64,000 nt of DNA from Vibrio penaeicida (GCF_019977755.1 NZ_AP025144.1:2232001-2296000), one strand, 5' to 3'; positions 35,311-44,431 are shown, numbered from the stretch's first letter. Numbers and translations are program-made. The notes: generated by a model from the letters alone, not told the origin.

Positions 35311-36300
35311 ATGAACCGTTATTTAAAGCATCTCCCTCTTTGCATGTTATGCACGTTGCCGTGGCTAACCGTGGCTTCTTTTGCGTCAGAGGTCGCCTAT
35401 GTTTCTAATGAAAAAGACGACTCGATTAGTTTGATTGATATGGGCAGTTTAAACGTGCTCAAAACAATCACCGTGGGTGACCGACCACGAGGTATTTTGC
35501 TGAGTAAAGACAAGACCCAACTCTATATTTGTGCTAGTGAATCGGACACCGTGCAAATATTGGATTTAGCCACGCAAGACATCATCGGCGAGCTGCCTTC
35601 TGGGGAGGACCCAGAGCAATTTGCTTTGCACCCTAACGGGAGTACATTATACGTCGCTAATGAAGATGATGCCCTTCTCACCGTCATCGATATTCCATCC
35701 AAAAGCGTGATTACCCAAATTGACGTCGGCGTAGAGCCAGAAGGTGTTGCGGTGAGCCCGGATGGTTCGACCGTTATCGTTACCTCGGAAACCTCCAACA
35801 TGGCGCACTGGATAGATTCTAAAACTAACCAAGTCGTTCATAATACGTTAGTTGATGAGCGACCAAGACATGCTGAATTTACCAAAAGTGGCGAAAGGCT
35901 TTGGATCAGCTCCGAGATTGGTGGCACGGTAAAAGTGATTGATACTGAATCAAGGCAAGTATTAAAGACACTCAGCTTCAAACCGAAAGGCATCCATTCC
36001 CATAAAATTCAGCCAGTGGGCATTCAGCTTTCGAGCGATGGAAAACTCGCATTTGTCGCCCTTGGCCCTGCAAACCATATCGCGATTGTCGATCAGCAAT
36101 CTTTGGAAATTCTCGATTATCTCTTGGTTGGAAGACGTGTCTGGCACATGGCATTTAACGCGGCAGAAGACAAACTTCTTACTACAAATGGAGTCAGTGG
36201 CGACGTATCGATCATTGATGTCTCCAATCTAAAGGTTCTGAAATCCATCAAAGTTGGTCGCTACCCTTGGGGTGCTGTCATCAAAGAGACACCACAATGA
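35311..36300 (+). CDS. PQQ-catabolism-associated YVTN beta-propeller protein
   Basis: A 329-residue secreted protein: a signal peptide (cleavage near SFASE) and about seven YVTN-type repeats (AYVSNEKDDSISLIDMGS, TLYVANEDDALLTVIDI and similar). It matches the beta-propeller family found only with PQQ alcohol-oxidation ABC systems (TIGR03866). No catalytic motif; it may scaffold or sense in the periplasm. The ATG of the next gene overlaps its stop codon (ATGA). Confidence 0.85.
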   Translation: MNRYLKHLPLCMLCTLPWLTVASFASEVAYVSNEKDDSISLIDMGSLNVLKTITVGDRPRGILLSKDKTQLYICASESDTVQILDLATQDIIGELPSGEDPEQFALHPNGSTLYVANEDDALLTVIDIPSKSVITQIDVGVEPEGVAVSPDGSTVIVTSETSNMAHWIDSKTNQVVHNTLVDERPRHAEFTKSGERLWISSEIGGTVKVIDTESRQVLKTLSFKPKGIHSHKIQPVGIQLSSDGKLAFVALGPANHIAIVDQQSLEILDYLLVGRRVWHMAFNAAEDKLLTTNGVSGDVSIIDVSNLKVLKSIKVGRYPWGAVIKETPQ

Positions 36301-37028
36301 TTCCGGTTAGTGTTAAGAGCCTAACGTTTCAACGGGGCAATAGAATCACGCTCAAAGATGTCTCTTTCGAGCTCTCTAGTGGTATCACAATATTGCTTGG
36401 CCCTAATGGCTCTGGCAAAACCACCCTATTTTCATTACTTACTCGCCTTCTTCCTCAGCAGGAAGGTGAGATTTTGATGTTTGGCCAGTCTTTGATTGAA
36501 CAGCCTCAGCACAGCGCAAAAAATACAGGTGTGGTTTTTCAACAAAGTGCTTTGGATTTAGATTTAACCGGTGAGCAAAACCTTTTTTATTACGGTGGGC
36601 TAAGGGGGTTAAGCAGAACAGAAACCGTCACTGCATTTTTGCCTTTGGTTCAAGAGTTTGAATTGGAGAACACCTTAAAAAAGAAGGTAAGAGAATTGAA
36701 TGGCGGGCACCGGCGGCGGTTGGAGATAGTTCGGGCGATGTTGCACTCTCCACGTCTATTACTTTTAGACGAACCAAGCTCTGGTTTAGACCCCGAAGTA
36801 AGAAAAGTGCTCGTACGCTTAATACGAAAAACGGCCACACAAAGTGAAACATGTGTGCTTTGGGCTACGCACCTCATTGATGAAGTAGAGCTCAACGATA
36901 ACGTATTAATGCTTTTAAAGGGGAACTTGATTGAGCAAGGTAACGTGAGTGAACTATGCCAAAAATACCGCTGTGACTCTGTTCAGCAATTGTATCAAAC
37001 GTGTCTAGGGGCTGTTGAGCCCAAGTAA
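36297..37028 (+). CDS. ABC transporter ATP-binding protein, PQQ cluster type
   Basis: A 243-residue ATPase with Walker A GPNGSGKTT, the signature region LNGGHRRRLEIVRAM (usual LSGGQ reads LNGGH), Walker B LLLLDEPSSGLDPE and the switch His in WATHLID. It belongs to the export-type subfamily partnered with ABC-2 permeases (TIGR03864-like). The start at 36297 overlaps the propeller stop codon; a start 30 bases upstream is not needed. Confidence 0.9.
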   Translation: MIPVSVKSLTFQRGNRITLKDVSFELSSGITILLGPNGSGKTTLFSLLTRLLPQQEGEILMFGQSLIEQPQHSAKNTGVVFQQSALDLDLTGEQNLFYYGGLRGLSRTETVTAFLPLVQEFELENTLKKKVRELNGGHRRRLEIVRAMLHSPRLLLLDEPSSGLDPEVRKVLVRLIRKTATQSETCVLWATHLIDEVELNDNVLMLLKGNLIEQGNVSELCQKYRCDSVQQLYQTCLGAVEPK

Positions 37029-37037
37029 GGATGCAAC

Positions 37038-37808
37038 GTGAACTATTGGTTTGGTTTTTCTAGCATTGTGTACCGTGAGCTTTTAAAGTTCACTCAGCAA
37101 AAAACACGCTTCGCCAGTAGCTTAGTGCGCCCCCTGCTCTGGCTAATCGTATTTGCAGCCGGTTTTAGAGCCGCACTGGGGATTTCGATAATAGAGCCGT
37201 ACGCCACATACATTAATTATGAAGAGTACATACTGCCTGGGCTATGCGCCATGGTCTTACTTTTTAATAGTATGCAAAGCGCACTCTCCATCGTTTATGA
37301 TCGCGAAATGGGGTCGATAAAACTACTTCTGACTAGCCCCCTCCCACGATGGTTCCTCATATTATCTAAGCAAATTGCCAGTTCGTTAGTTTCATTACTT
37401 CAAGTTTATGCCTTCTTAGGTATTGCCTACATATATGGGATTGAGCCACCAGCCCTGGGTTTCTTCTATGCGCTACCTGCTTGCTTCATAACGGCGATGA
37501 TGCTTTCAGGTCTCGGGATCGTAATCGCATCCTACATTCATCAGTTAGAAAACTTCGCTGGGGTAATGAACTTCGTCATTTTCCCTATGTTCTTTATGTC
37601 GTCAGCCCTTTATCCTTTATGGAAAATGCAGGAATCCAGTGAATGGTTATACCAAATCTGCCGCTCTAACCCATTTACCTATTGTGTCGAGCTGATTAGG
37701 TACGCGCTCTATTCCCAATTTAATCAAATAGGAACAATAGTGGTAGTGACTCTTGCTCTATTATTTTCTTTATTGGCTTCCTATCAGTTTAATTTAAAAA
37801 AACAGTAG
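37038..37808 (+). CDS. ABC-2 type permease, PQQ cluster type (PedC-like)
   Basis: A 256-residue membrane protein with six hydrophobic segments and the ABC-2 permease signature around LLTSPLPRWFLILSKQIASS and MNFVIFPMFFMSSALYPL. Last gene of the four-gene ABC set, 9 bases after the ATPase. ABC-2 permeases normally export, which is odd beside a periplasmic binding protein. Substrate unknown. Confidence 0.88.
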   Translation: MNYWFGFSSIVYRELLKFTQQKTRFASSLVRPLLWLIVFAAGFRAALGISIIEPYATYINYEEYILPGLCAMVLLFNSMQSALSIVYDREMGSIKLLLTSPLPRWFLILSKQIASSLVSLLQVYAFLGIAYIYGIEPPALGFFYALPACFITAMMLSGLGIVIASYIHQLENFAGVMNFVIFPMFFMSSALYPLWKMQESSEWLYQICRSNPFTYCVELIRYALYSQFNQIGTIVVVTLALLFSLLASYQFNLKKQ

Positions 37809-38478
37809 CCATGAATTTTCATTATGATATAACATATCAATATTAAAAATAATTAAATCTACCTTGGTTCAAAAATTACGTAATATTAGTAATCTCAATT
37901 TCAAAACCCTAGCACTGTAATCAAAATTCAAAGATCAATGCTAAATATTCTCTTTTCTTATTTACGAAACTTCTTTTAATTACTTATCAGTAATTGATAA
38001 ATAAGCTCATTGCATAAACAATTAAACCAACTTTTTGTTTCAATATAATTTCAACGGTAGATTTATTATAGCTTACAGGTAACCTTTAGATTGTTCAGCG
38101 TTTAAACCCCAAGCTCAGAATAATATTTTATCGATGCCTTTTTTGAAGCAATACCACACTTTAGCCTGATTATTTATTTAACAGATAGTGTAAGAATTGG
38201 AATTTTTATGCACTTAGAATGGTTGAAATGCAAGCTTTTGATTTTCATTGCATTTAGCTCCATTTTCACATTTTATTTATTTTTCCTGTGAAAGATTATA
38301 ATTATATTTGATATGCCTATTTTTCAATTACTACCATGGGTGGTCTCCTTTATATTCGAGAAACCTAATAAGCGTGTAAGCGCTCATTGCACGCTTTATT
38401 TAAGTGAACGTTATTTAAATAGAACTTTCTTGGATATAGAAATGGAACACTCAAAGTCAACTTCAAAGGAAATGAATA
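37809..38478. other. AT-rich intergenic region before the M28 peptidase
   Basis: A 670-base very AT-rich stretch with no convincing gene. It has a TTATCA-N5-TGATAA palindrome at 37984-38000. A 27-codon ORF at 38208-38291 would encode a hydrophobic peptide but has a poor ribosome-binding site, and I do not call it. The composition hints at acquired or silenced DNA next to the island end. Confidence 0.4.
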
Positions 38479-40260
38479 ATGAAAATGGCGAACACTAAAT
38501 TATCTTTGATCGCGATCTCGGTCGCGTCAGTCATGCTCTCTGGCTGTACTCCTGAACTATACGCAAAATATGTCAGCGACCAGATTGAGAAAGACGCGGT
38601 AGTAAAGCATCTCGATAAATTAGAAAAGCGTGCGGTGCCCACTCCGGATGGTAGTGCTCTTACTCGTGCCGCAGGCACAAAAGGCTATAAACGTTCACTA
38701 AAATATATCGCTAAGAAATTAAGAAAAGCCGGATATAAGGTGACTAAGCAAGGGTTTGATTTTAGAAGCTGGCAAGAATTACCAAACACCTCTGTTACGG
38801 TTGATGGTAAAGCTCTCCTCTCAACTAAAGATGCAGGAGAAGGCGAAGTCGCTGATTACGCAACCATGTCATACTCCGGCTCATCGAATGGGACAGTTGA
38901 CGGCAACATCGTTTTTGTCACACCTGACTTCCGTTTTGATCAACCAGACTATGATGATACAGATGGCTGTGAGGCGACCGACTTTGATGGTAAGGATGTC
39001 ACTGGCAAAGTAGCGGTGATTCAACGCGGTGGTTGCTCGTTCAACGCGAAAGCGACGAATGCTCAAGCAGCCGGAGCTACTGGTGTGATCATCTTTAACC
39101 AAGGTAACTCAGAAGGGCGTAAAGGCGTAGTGGCAGGTACGTTAAGCCGCGACAGCACCGTCACTATCCCGACATTTGGTTTGCGTTATGACCTAGGTAA
39201 ACAATGGTTCGACGACCTTGCCAATGGTGCGATCAACGCTTCCTTAAATGTTACCGTCATGAACAGAATCGTGAAAACACATAACTTGATTGCAGAAACT
39301 CGCCGTGGCGATGATGATCAGGTTATTATGCTAGGTGCACACTTAGATTCTGTTCCTGAAGGTCCAGGCATCAACGATAATGGCTCTGGTTCTGCAGGCT
39401 TACTTGAATATGCGTTAACTCTTGCTGATACGGGTATCAAGCCTCGAAACAAAATCCGCTTCGCATGGTGGGCAGCGGAAGAAGCTGGACTAATCGGTTC
39501 AAACTACTACACCGAAGAACTGTTCAAACCTATTCTGGATGAAGCGCGTAAGCAAATCATGGAAGAACTAGGCATTGAAGATCCGGCCGATCTTACTGAA
39601 GAACAAAACAAACTGGTTGAAGCTCGTTACAACGAAATGAACAACGTGAAGTTGTATCTAAACTTCGACATGATCGGTTCGCCTAACTACATTTACGGTG
39701 TTATGGATGGCGATTTGTCAGACACGAAAGACAGCCCAGATAACGCGTATACTGGCGACTTCGAGCCTCCATTTGGTACATCAGACATTGAAACTCAGTT
39801 TATCAATTTCTTTGGTGACAATGGCGAGACAACTGTCCCTCAAGCACTTTCTAAACGTTCTGACTACGCAGGATTTGCAGATTGGGGAGTCGCATTCGGC
39901 GGGTTATTTACTGGTGCAGAGAAACTTAAGTCGGCTGAAGAAGTCGGTGAATTTGGTGGTGATATCGATGTCGCATACGACAAGTGTTATCACCGTGCCT
40001 GTGACGATTCAACTAACGTCAGTCACAAAGCACTGTTCATGAACACCAAAGCTCTAACCTATGTCACGACCTACTATGCGATGAGTGAAGACTTATTCCC
40101 AGAACCTGCTGAACCTAAAGCAGCAGCACGACAAGCTCGTAGCTTCTCTGCGGAATCCGCTCCAAAAGAAACACTGCGCATTGGTGAACGTCTGAAAGCA
40201 GCAGACAGCGTATCTGACCACGATCACTTCCATGGTGATTTTGACCAAGACTTCGAATAA
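38479..40260 (+). CDS. M28-family aminopeptidase lipoprotein with PA domain
   Basis: A 593-residue exported zinc peptidase. The N-terminus is a lipoprotein signal with lipobox LSGC (Cys about 22). A protease-associated domain covers about 135-255 (VAVIQRGGCSFNAKATNAQAAGATGVIIFN). The M28 catalytic domain begins near 270 and has the metal ligands in order: His and Asp of GAHLDSV (His about 288), Asp of GINDNGSG, Glu-Glu of AAEEAGLIG, Asp of NFDMIGSP and His of CYHRACDD. It carries a 30-residue charged insertion after YTEELFKP and an acidic His/Asp C-terminal tail. It probably releases N-terminal residues from extracellular peptides. Monocistronic, with a strong terminator. Confidence 0.9.
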   Translation: MKMANTKLSLIAISVASVMLSGCTPELYAKYVSDQIEKDAVVKHLDKLEKRAVPTPDGSALTRAAGTKGYKRSLKYIAKKLRKAGYKVTKQGFDFRSWQELPNTSVTVDGKALLSTKDAGEGEVADYATMSYSGSSNGTVDGNIVFVTPDFRFDQPDYDDTDGCEATDFDGKDVTGKVAVIQRGGCSFNAKATNAQAAGATGVIIFNQGNSEGRKGVVAGTLSRDSTVTIPTFGLRYDLGKQWFDDLANGAINASLNVTVMNRIVKTHNLIAETRRGDDDQVIMLGAHLDSVPEGPGINDNGSGSAGLLEYALTLADTGIKPRNKIRFAWWAAEEAGLIGSNYYTEELFKPILDEARKQIMEELGIEDPADLTEEQNKLVEARYNEMNNVKLYLNFDMIGSPNYIYGVMDGDLSDTKDSPDNAYTGDFEPPFGTSDIETQFINFFGDNGETTVPQALSKRSDYAGFADWGVAFGGLFTGAEKLKSAEEVGEFGGDIDVAYDKCYHRACDDSTNVSHKALFMNTKALTYVTTYYAMSEDLFPEPAEPKAAARQARSFSAESAPKETLRIGERLKAADSVSDHDHFHGDFDQDFE

Positions 40261-40269
40261 CACGGTCTG

Positions 40270-40297
40270 AATCCCAGCCATATTAATGGCTGGGATT
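40270..40297 (+). terminator. terminator of the M28 peptidase
   Basis: Perfect 12-bp stem AATCCCAGCCAT / ATGGCTGGGATT with a 4-base loop followed by TTTTTTC. Confidence 0.92.
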
Positions 40298-40448
40298 TTT
40301 TTCTTGTTCTAACTTTGGTATCACGCTTTTAAGGTCATTTTGCAATTCAAGTGTACTTTGTTGACCAAGTTGCCTCATCTCACATGAGGGTTTGTGCAGT
40401 AAATGTGAGCCCTTGTGGTCTTAACACCAATCATCTCTTATTGATAAA

Positions 40449-40499
40449 CTTGTGGAAAAATACGTGCTACGACGCATTTCTTCGAGGGTTTTCCACAAG
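40449..40499. promoter_or_regulatory. inverted pair of DnaA-like boxes
   Basis: CTTGTGGAAAA at 40449-40459 and TTTTCCACAAG at 40489-40499 are perfect 11-bp inverted arms, each containing TTTTCCACA, which fits the relaxed DnaA consensus TTWTNCACA. Confidence 0.4.
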
Positions 40500-40887
40500 C
40501 CAAAAAACCTCCAACCCCATTAAAATAGGACAACATCACTACATTGTTCATTTCTGCACCACCTTATTTACTAACAAAACTAGCAGCTAACCCGCTAGGA
40601 ATGGCACAGATTATGGAAATAGGTTTAGTGGAATAAGCAGCAGGTTACACAACATAATTAACAGGTATTAACATGAGTTACATCTAGCTTAAAAAGCTTT
40701 AAATTCAACAAGTAAATTAAAAATCTCCTACAAACTATCAGCCCCAATCCATACTGATTACAGCAACAATTTTCATGAGTACCATTGCGTAAGCGGCGTG
40801 CAGATAACTTGCGTCTCCGTTCAGATTTGTACTCTCGAAAACGAAAATCATAGGAATATCATACGCTGGTAACGAGTGTTAACCGAG

Positions 40888-40910
40888 TTATCCACAGAAA
40901 ATGTGGATAA
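40888..40910. promoter_or_regulatory. inverted pair of perfect DnaA boxes
   Basis: TTATCCACA, five bases, TGTGGATAA: two copies of the high-affinity DnaA box facing each other. No replication gene lies nearby, so this is not oriC; it could be a DnaA-titration or DnaA-reactivation locus, or an operator of the small gene at 41056. Confidence 0.6.
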
Positions 40911-41055
40911 CATTTTGAAAACGTTGCCAGATCACAAAACAGTAATAAAAAAACACACTAATCAGATTTTTTACTACTGTCATTAAAGTGAAAACTGTAT
41001 GCACTATATTTCACAACAATAAACTCAAGTGATTTTAAGATACGAGGATTGAACT

Positions 41056-41280
41056 TTGCGTATGGAAATTCAAAATCATCTGGCTAGAGCATCAGTAAAA
41101 AGCAATTTGGGTTCAGAGCCTTCTAGCGATAGCAAAAATTGGCTTAAAGAGCCCGTAAAAGCGATTGTTAAACCTGCTTTGCGCGTTAACCCAGAAGAAG
41201 GGGTTACTACAGGCTTTGTTGGTAGTGCAACAGAAACAATTGCTGGTGTCATGACACCGGAAAGTATGGTCTGGTACTAA
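41056..41280 (+). CDS. small protein of unknown function
   Basis: A 74-residue protein (MRMEIQNHLARASVKS to TPESMVWY), polar and probably partly disordered, with no signal peptide or cysteine. I recognise no family. The TTG start at 41056 is placed eight bases after GAGG; the ATG at 41062 is the alternative, with longer spacing. It is flanked by long non-coding stretches, upstream with DnaA boxes and downstream with a hairpin at 41356-41377. Confidence 0.5.
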   Translation: MRMEIQNHLARASVKSNLGSEPSSDSKNWLKEPVKAIVKPALRVNPEEGVTTGFVGSATETIAGVMTPESMVWY

Positions 41281-41355
41281 ACCGCTACAATATCGACTCT
41301 AACCATATAGATTCGTTAACTGTATCCTAGCGTTTCCCCTATAACGCCAGAGGTA

Positions 41356-41377
41356 AAGAGCTCCCATGCGAGCTCTT
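41356..41377 (+). terminator. terminator-like hairpin after the small protein gene
   Basis: Stem AAGAGCTC / GAGCTCTT with a 6-base loop; the following TCTGCTT is only a weak T-tract. Confidence 0.5.
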
Positions 41378-41420
41378 CTGCTTACTTGCCGCTAGTCTAA
41401 TCAAATTCGAACAGTACTCA

Positions 41421-41457
41421 TTTATCTATATACCCAAGTTTTATCTATATACCCAAG
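41421..41457. repeat. two 18-bp direct repeats
   Basis: TTTATCTATATACCCAAG occurs twice, separated by one T. A small local duplication with no visible function. Confidence 0.8.
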
Positions 41458-41672
41458 AGGTCTCAAGGTTCAGGATTCAGGTCTTCGTATTCTGTTCCAG
41501 TTCAAGGAAAAGAACGCAGCGGAATAAACTGCCTCGCTAACAAAACATGCACAAAGAATGTGTCTACATTGCGACCAATTTGATTCAACCTAACAGATCT
41601 TTATTCCCATGGTTGTACATGCCTAATCAGCGTTTTAAGGTGAGAACAGATTAATCGCTAAGAGGTAGTTCC

Positions 41673-41915
41673 ATGAAATACACACAAGATCATCTCGACG
41701 AATTGAACCTTCTTCTTCAATTCGATATCAGTAGCTCAGCCACTGGTATTAAAGTCCACCAAGACGCATCAGAATCGGCACAAGGGGCGGTCCAGCGATT
41801 GTTTCAAAAAGGTCTATGTACTCAAGCCGACGGTGGCTATTTAACGGATGAAGGTATCGAAGTGGCTGAACACGCAGACAAGGTTCTTCGCGTTTTAAGT
41901 GCCACAGGTGCTTAA
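41673..41915 (+). CDS. TIGR02647 family protein
   Basis: An 80-residue cytoplasmic protein with the pattern of the TIGR02647 family (a short helical start, then LFQKGLCTQADGGYLTDEGIEVAEHA). The C-terminal half resembles a small winged helix, so DNA binding has been suggested for the family, but function is unknown. AGAGGT precedes the ATG. It ends two bases before the YeeZ-like gene, so they are cotranscribed. Confidence 0.75.
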   Translation: MKYTQDHLDELNLLLQFDISSSATGIKVHQDASESAQGAVQRLFQKGLCTQADGGYLTDEGIEVAEHADKVLRVLSATGA

Positions 41916-41917
41916 GC

Positions 41918-42757
41918 ATGAAGAAAATCGCCATTTTAGGCGCAGGCTGGCTAGGACTTCCCCTAGCCAAATTGCTGATAGAAGCCGGCCATAAGGTTAT
42001 TGCTAGTAAAACAACCCTTGAAGGTTGTGAGCAACTTAAACAGGAAGGCATTGAAGCTTTTCTATTCCGCTTATCTGAAAATGAACAAGAGTGTGCTAGC
42101 CAGCTTATTCAACATCTGAAAAACCATGACATTGACGTTTTGATAGGTGCATTTCCACCTGGTTTTCGTAAAGGAGGCGGTCTGCATTATTTGAATCACT
42201 GGCAAGCTATGGTTAAAGCCGCAACCGACGCTGGTGTTAAGAAAATAGTAAAAGTCAGCTCCACGACCGTTTATCCAGAGCAACCAACCAAAATGAATGA
42301 AGCGTGTGCTTCTCTTTCCATTGCACTTGAAAATACCGCATTTTCTGAAAAAGCTGTCATCATGTTGAAAGCTGAACAAGCCATTATTGAATCTGGCTTG
42401 GACTACGTTGTGGTTCGATGCAGTGGTTTGGTTGGCGCAGACAGACACCCATCCCGTTTTGCCGCGAGGTTAAAATCGGTCAGTTCTTCTGCTCCCGCCA
42501 ATATGCTGCATCAGGATGATGCTGTTGGCGTCGTCGCTTTCGCTGTGACCAATCTCCAAAATACCGTTGTCAACGCAACCAGCCCGTCAACCGTGAGTAA
42601 AGCGGAATACTATCAACGAGCCATTGAATCCGTGAGTTCAGATAGTGTCCTTTCATTGCCCCCCGTGGTAGACCAACCCGGTAAAATGATCGTGACGGAC
42701 AAATTGATTTCTTTGGGCTATCAGTACCTCTATCCGAGTACTTTAGACGCGCTATAG
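41918..42757 (+). CDS. YeeZ-like NAD(P)-binding epimerase/SDR protein
   Basis: A 279-residue Rossmann-fold protein of the extended SDR/epimerase superfamily: the dinucleotide motif GAGWLGLP at about 8-15, KVSSTTVYPEQ around residues 107-117, and a VVRCSGLVG segment. It is close in length and pattern to E. coli YeeZ, whose substrate is unknown. The usual YxxxK catalytic pair is not obvious. Second of three closely packed genes (TIGR02647, this, YdcF-like). Confidence 0.8.
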   Translation: MKKIAILGAGWLGLPLAKLLIEAGHKVIASKTTLEGCEQLKQEGIEAFLFRLSENEQECASQLIQHLKNHDIDVLIGAFPPGFRKGGGLHYLNHWQAMVKAATDAGVKKIVKVSSTTVYPEQPTKMNEACASLSIALENTAFSEKAVIMLKAEQAIIESGLDYVVVRCSGLVGADRHPSRFAARLKSVSSSAPANMLHQDDAVGVVAFAVTNLQNTVVNATSPSTVSKAEYYQRAIESVSSDSVLSLPPVVDQPGKMIVTDKLISLGYQYLYPSTLDAL

Positions 42758-42765
42758 GAGAGTGT

Positions 42766-43404
42766 ATGGCAACCCGGTTATATCAAGATATAGAAACTGT
42801 TTGGCATTACATGCAAATGCACCAACGTATTGAAAATGCAGATTGCATATTTTGTATGTGCAGCAATGATGAAAGAGTGGCGGAATATGCCGCTAGCCTC
42901 TATTTGAAAGGCATCGCACCAAAATTGGTGTTTTCCGGCGCACAAGGTCGCCTAACTGAAGGCTTATTTGATCTCAGTGAAGCAGAACATTTTGCAGAAA
43001 TTGCAAAACAAATGGGCGTTCCATCAGAACACATATTGCTAGAAACACACGCGACCAATTCAGGTGAAAATGTGGTTTTCACTGCCAACTTGTTTAGAGA
43101 AATTGATTTTTCCCCAGACCGGGTTTTGTTGGTTCAAAAGCCTTACATGGAAAGGCGCGCATACGCGACGTTCAAGAAACAATGGGACTTGCCATACGTA
43201 GAGGTGAATGTCACATCGTCTGGAGGCAAATTTTCAGACTACTTCACCGATTCGATACCCTCCAATTTAGTTATCGAAACCATGCTCGGAGATTTTGAGC
43301 GTTTGCAAACTTATCCTGAAAAGGGATACCAGATCGAACAAGACATCCCAGACGGGGTGATGCTTGCTTATCAGAATATAAAAGCGCGACCTTCTTTTTC
43401 TTAA
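42766..43404 (+). CDS. YdcF/DUF218-like protein
   Basis: A 212-residue cytoplasmic protein of the DUF218/YdcF family: CSNDERVAEYAASLY, KLVFSGAQGRLTEGLF, the conserved ETHATNSGENVVFT region and LVQKPYMERRAYATF. E. coli YdcF binds S-adenosylmethionine; no firm function is known. Eight bases after the YeeZ-like gene with a GGAG site before the ATG. Confidence 0.85.
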   Translation: MATRLYQDIETVWHYMQMHQRIENADCIFCMCSNDERVAEYAASLYLKGIAPKLVFSGAQGRLTEGLFDLSEAEHFAEIAKQMGVPSEHILLETHATNSGENVVFTANLFREIDFSPDRVLLVQKPYMERRAYATFKKQWDLPYVEVNVTSSGGKFSDYFTDSIPSNLVIETMLGDFERLQTYPEKGYQIEQDIPDGVMLAYQNIKARPSFS

Positions 43405-43423
43405 TAAAAAAGTGATAATCACA

Positions 43424-43459
43424 ACTCAGCCCAAACCTCATTTGATGCTTGGGCTGAGT
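43424..43459. terminator. hairpin between ydcF-like and mscS genes
   Basis: Perfect 11-bp stem ACTCAGCCCAA / TTGGGCTGAGT with a 14-base loop. No T-run follows, so it may be a weak terminator or RNA-stability element. Confidence 0.45.
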
Positions 43460-43506
43460 ATAAAAGAAGTGAACTCATAAAGAAGGCGCATAGCAGGAGA
43501 AATTTA

Positions 43507-44364
43507 ATGGAAGTCTTGAATCAAGCTGTCGGCTTTCTTGCAGAAAATAAACTAATATCAAGTGCACTGCTGATTTTGCTCATTGTACTGGTTAGAAGAA
43601 TCGTCATTTCTTTGATCCGAGGTGACATCAATTTCCTCACCGAAGACCAAAGAAAATGGATCTCTCGCACCAAAAACAGTGCGTTTTCAGTCATCATTAT
43701 TACGCTATTTTTATTATGGCAATCCGAAATCAGTGAATTTGCACTGTCGCTCACCGCAATTGCTGTAGCTGTTGTAGTCGCATCTAAAGAAATTATTCTG
43801 TGCTTCACAGGCTCGATTCAAAGGGCGAGCTCTCGTTCATTTAGAATTGGTGATTGGATTGAGGTTGGTAACCTTTGTGGGGAAGTGATTGAGCACAATT
43901 TGATGGCAACAGTGATTCAAGAAATTGATTTGCACCACGGTAACTATAACTACACCGGAAAAACAGCAACTCTACCAAACAGTATGTTTTTCAGTGTTCC
44001 CGTGAAAAATCTAAACTTTATGAAACGCTACGTTTACCACAGTTTCAATATTGTTGTAGGGGAATTTCGTAACCTTTACCCTATGTTCCCTAGCCTCTTG
44101 GCAAAAATTGATGACCACTGCGAAGACTTTATTGATGTCGCTAAACGATACAACGTTGTCATTGAGCGTCATGCCGGCGTCGATTTACCTGGTGCAGAAC
44201 CGCATATCTCCGTTTCTAGCGCGAATACTGGCGAACAAATTGTTCATTTCATGCTTTTTTGCCCAACAGATCGCGCATTTGAAATTGAACAGCTGATTCG
44301 TGAAGATTTTATGGCTATGTATCAACGCCATTTCGGTCAGAAGAATCCAACTTCACTAACCTAA
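43507..44364 (+). CDS. small-conductance mechanosensitive channel family protein
   Basis: A 285-residue MscS-family membrane protein. Two or three N-terminal helices (about 15-35, 55-75, 78-100) precede the MscS beta domain (RSFRIGDWIEVGNLCGEVIEHNLMATVIQEID, about 112-143) and a C-terminal alpha/beta part. It releases solutes on osmotic downshock if it behaves like MscS, but the pore helix lacks the classical Gly/Ala-rich pattern, so gating may differ. AGGAG precedes the ATG. Monocistronic with a terminator. Confidence 0.85.
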   Translation: MEVLNQAVGFLAENKLISSALLILLIVLVRRIVISLIRGDINFLTEDQRKWISRTKNSAFSVIIITLFLLWQSEISEFALSLTAIAVAVVVASKEIILCFTGSIQRASSRSFRIGDWIEVGNLCGEVIEHNLMATVIQEIDLHHGNYNYTGKTATLPNSMFFSVPVKNLNFMKRYVYHSFNIVVGEFRNLYPMFPSLLAKIDDHCEDFIDVAKRYNVVIERHAGVDLPGAEPHISVSSANTGEQIVHFMLFCPTDRAFEIEQLIREDFMAMYQRHFGQKNPTSLT

Positions 44365-44410
44365 AATCAGGTTAATAATTTGCACTGTGCTCCGCGTGCT
44401 ACATACAAGA

Positions 44411-44431
44411 AACCAAGCGACTGGCTTGGTT
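44411..44431 (+). terminator. terminator of the MscS-family gene
   Basis: Stem AACCAAGC / GCTTGGTT with a 5-base loop followed by TTTTTTATTT. Confidence 0.9.

Larger units (their letters stand above)
40261..41055. other. gene-free region with DnaA boxes
   Basis: 795 bases without a convincing gene. Besides the peptidase terminator it holds four sequences that fit the DnaA consensus TTWTNCACA, in two inverted pairs (40451-40459 with 40489-40497, and 40888-40896 with 40902-40910). A 79-codon ORF at 40351-40590 has no ribosome-binding site or family likeness. Confidence 0.5.
41281..41672. other. intergenic region with hairpin and short direct repeats
   Basis: 392 bases. It holds a terminator-like hairpin at 41356-41377 and two 18-base direct repeats at 41421-41457. 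No gene seen. Confidence 0.5.

Noticed and set aside
38208..38291. 27-residue hydrophobic peptide ORF
   Set aside because: Poor ribosome-binding site in very AT-rich DNA and no family likeness.
40351..40590. 79-codon ORF after the M28 peptidase
   Set aside because: No ribosome-binding site, no recognisable protein pattern, and it overlaps the inverted DnaA-like boxes.
40861..40920. Replication origin
   Set aside because: Only two perfect boxes close together, no AT-rich unwinding repeats recognised and no dnaA, dnaN, gidA or rctB gene nearby.
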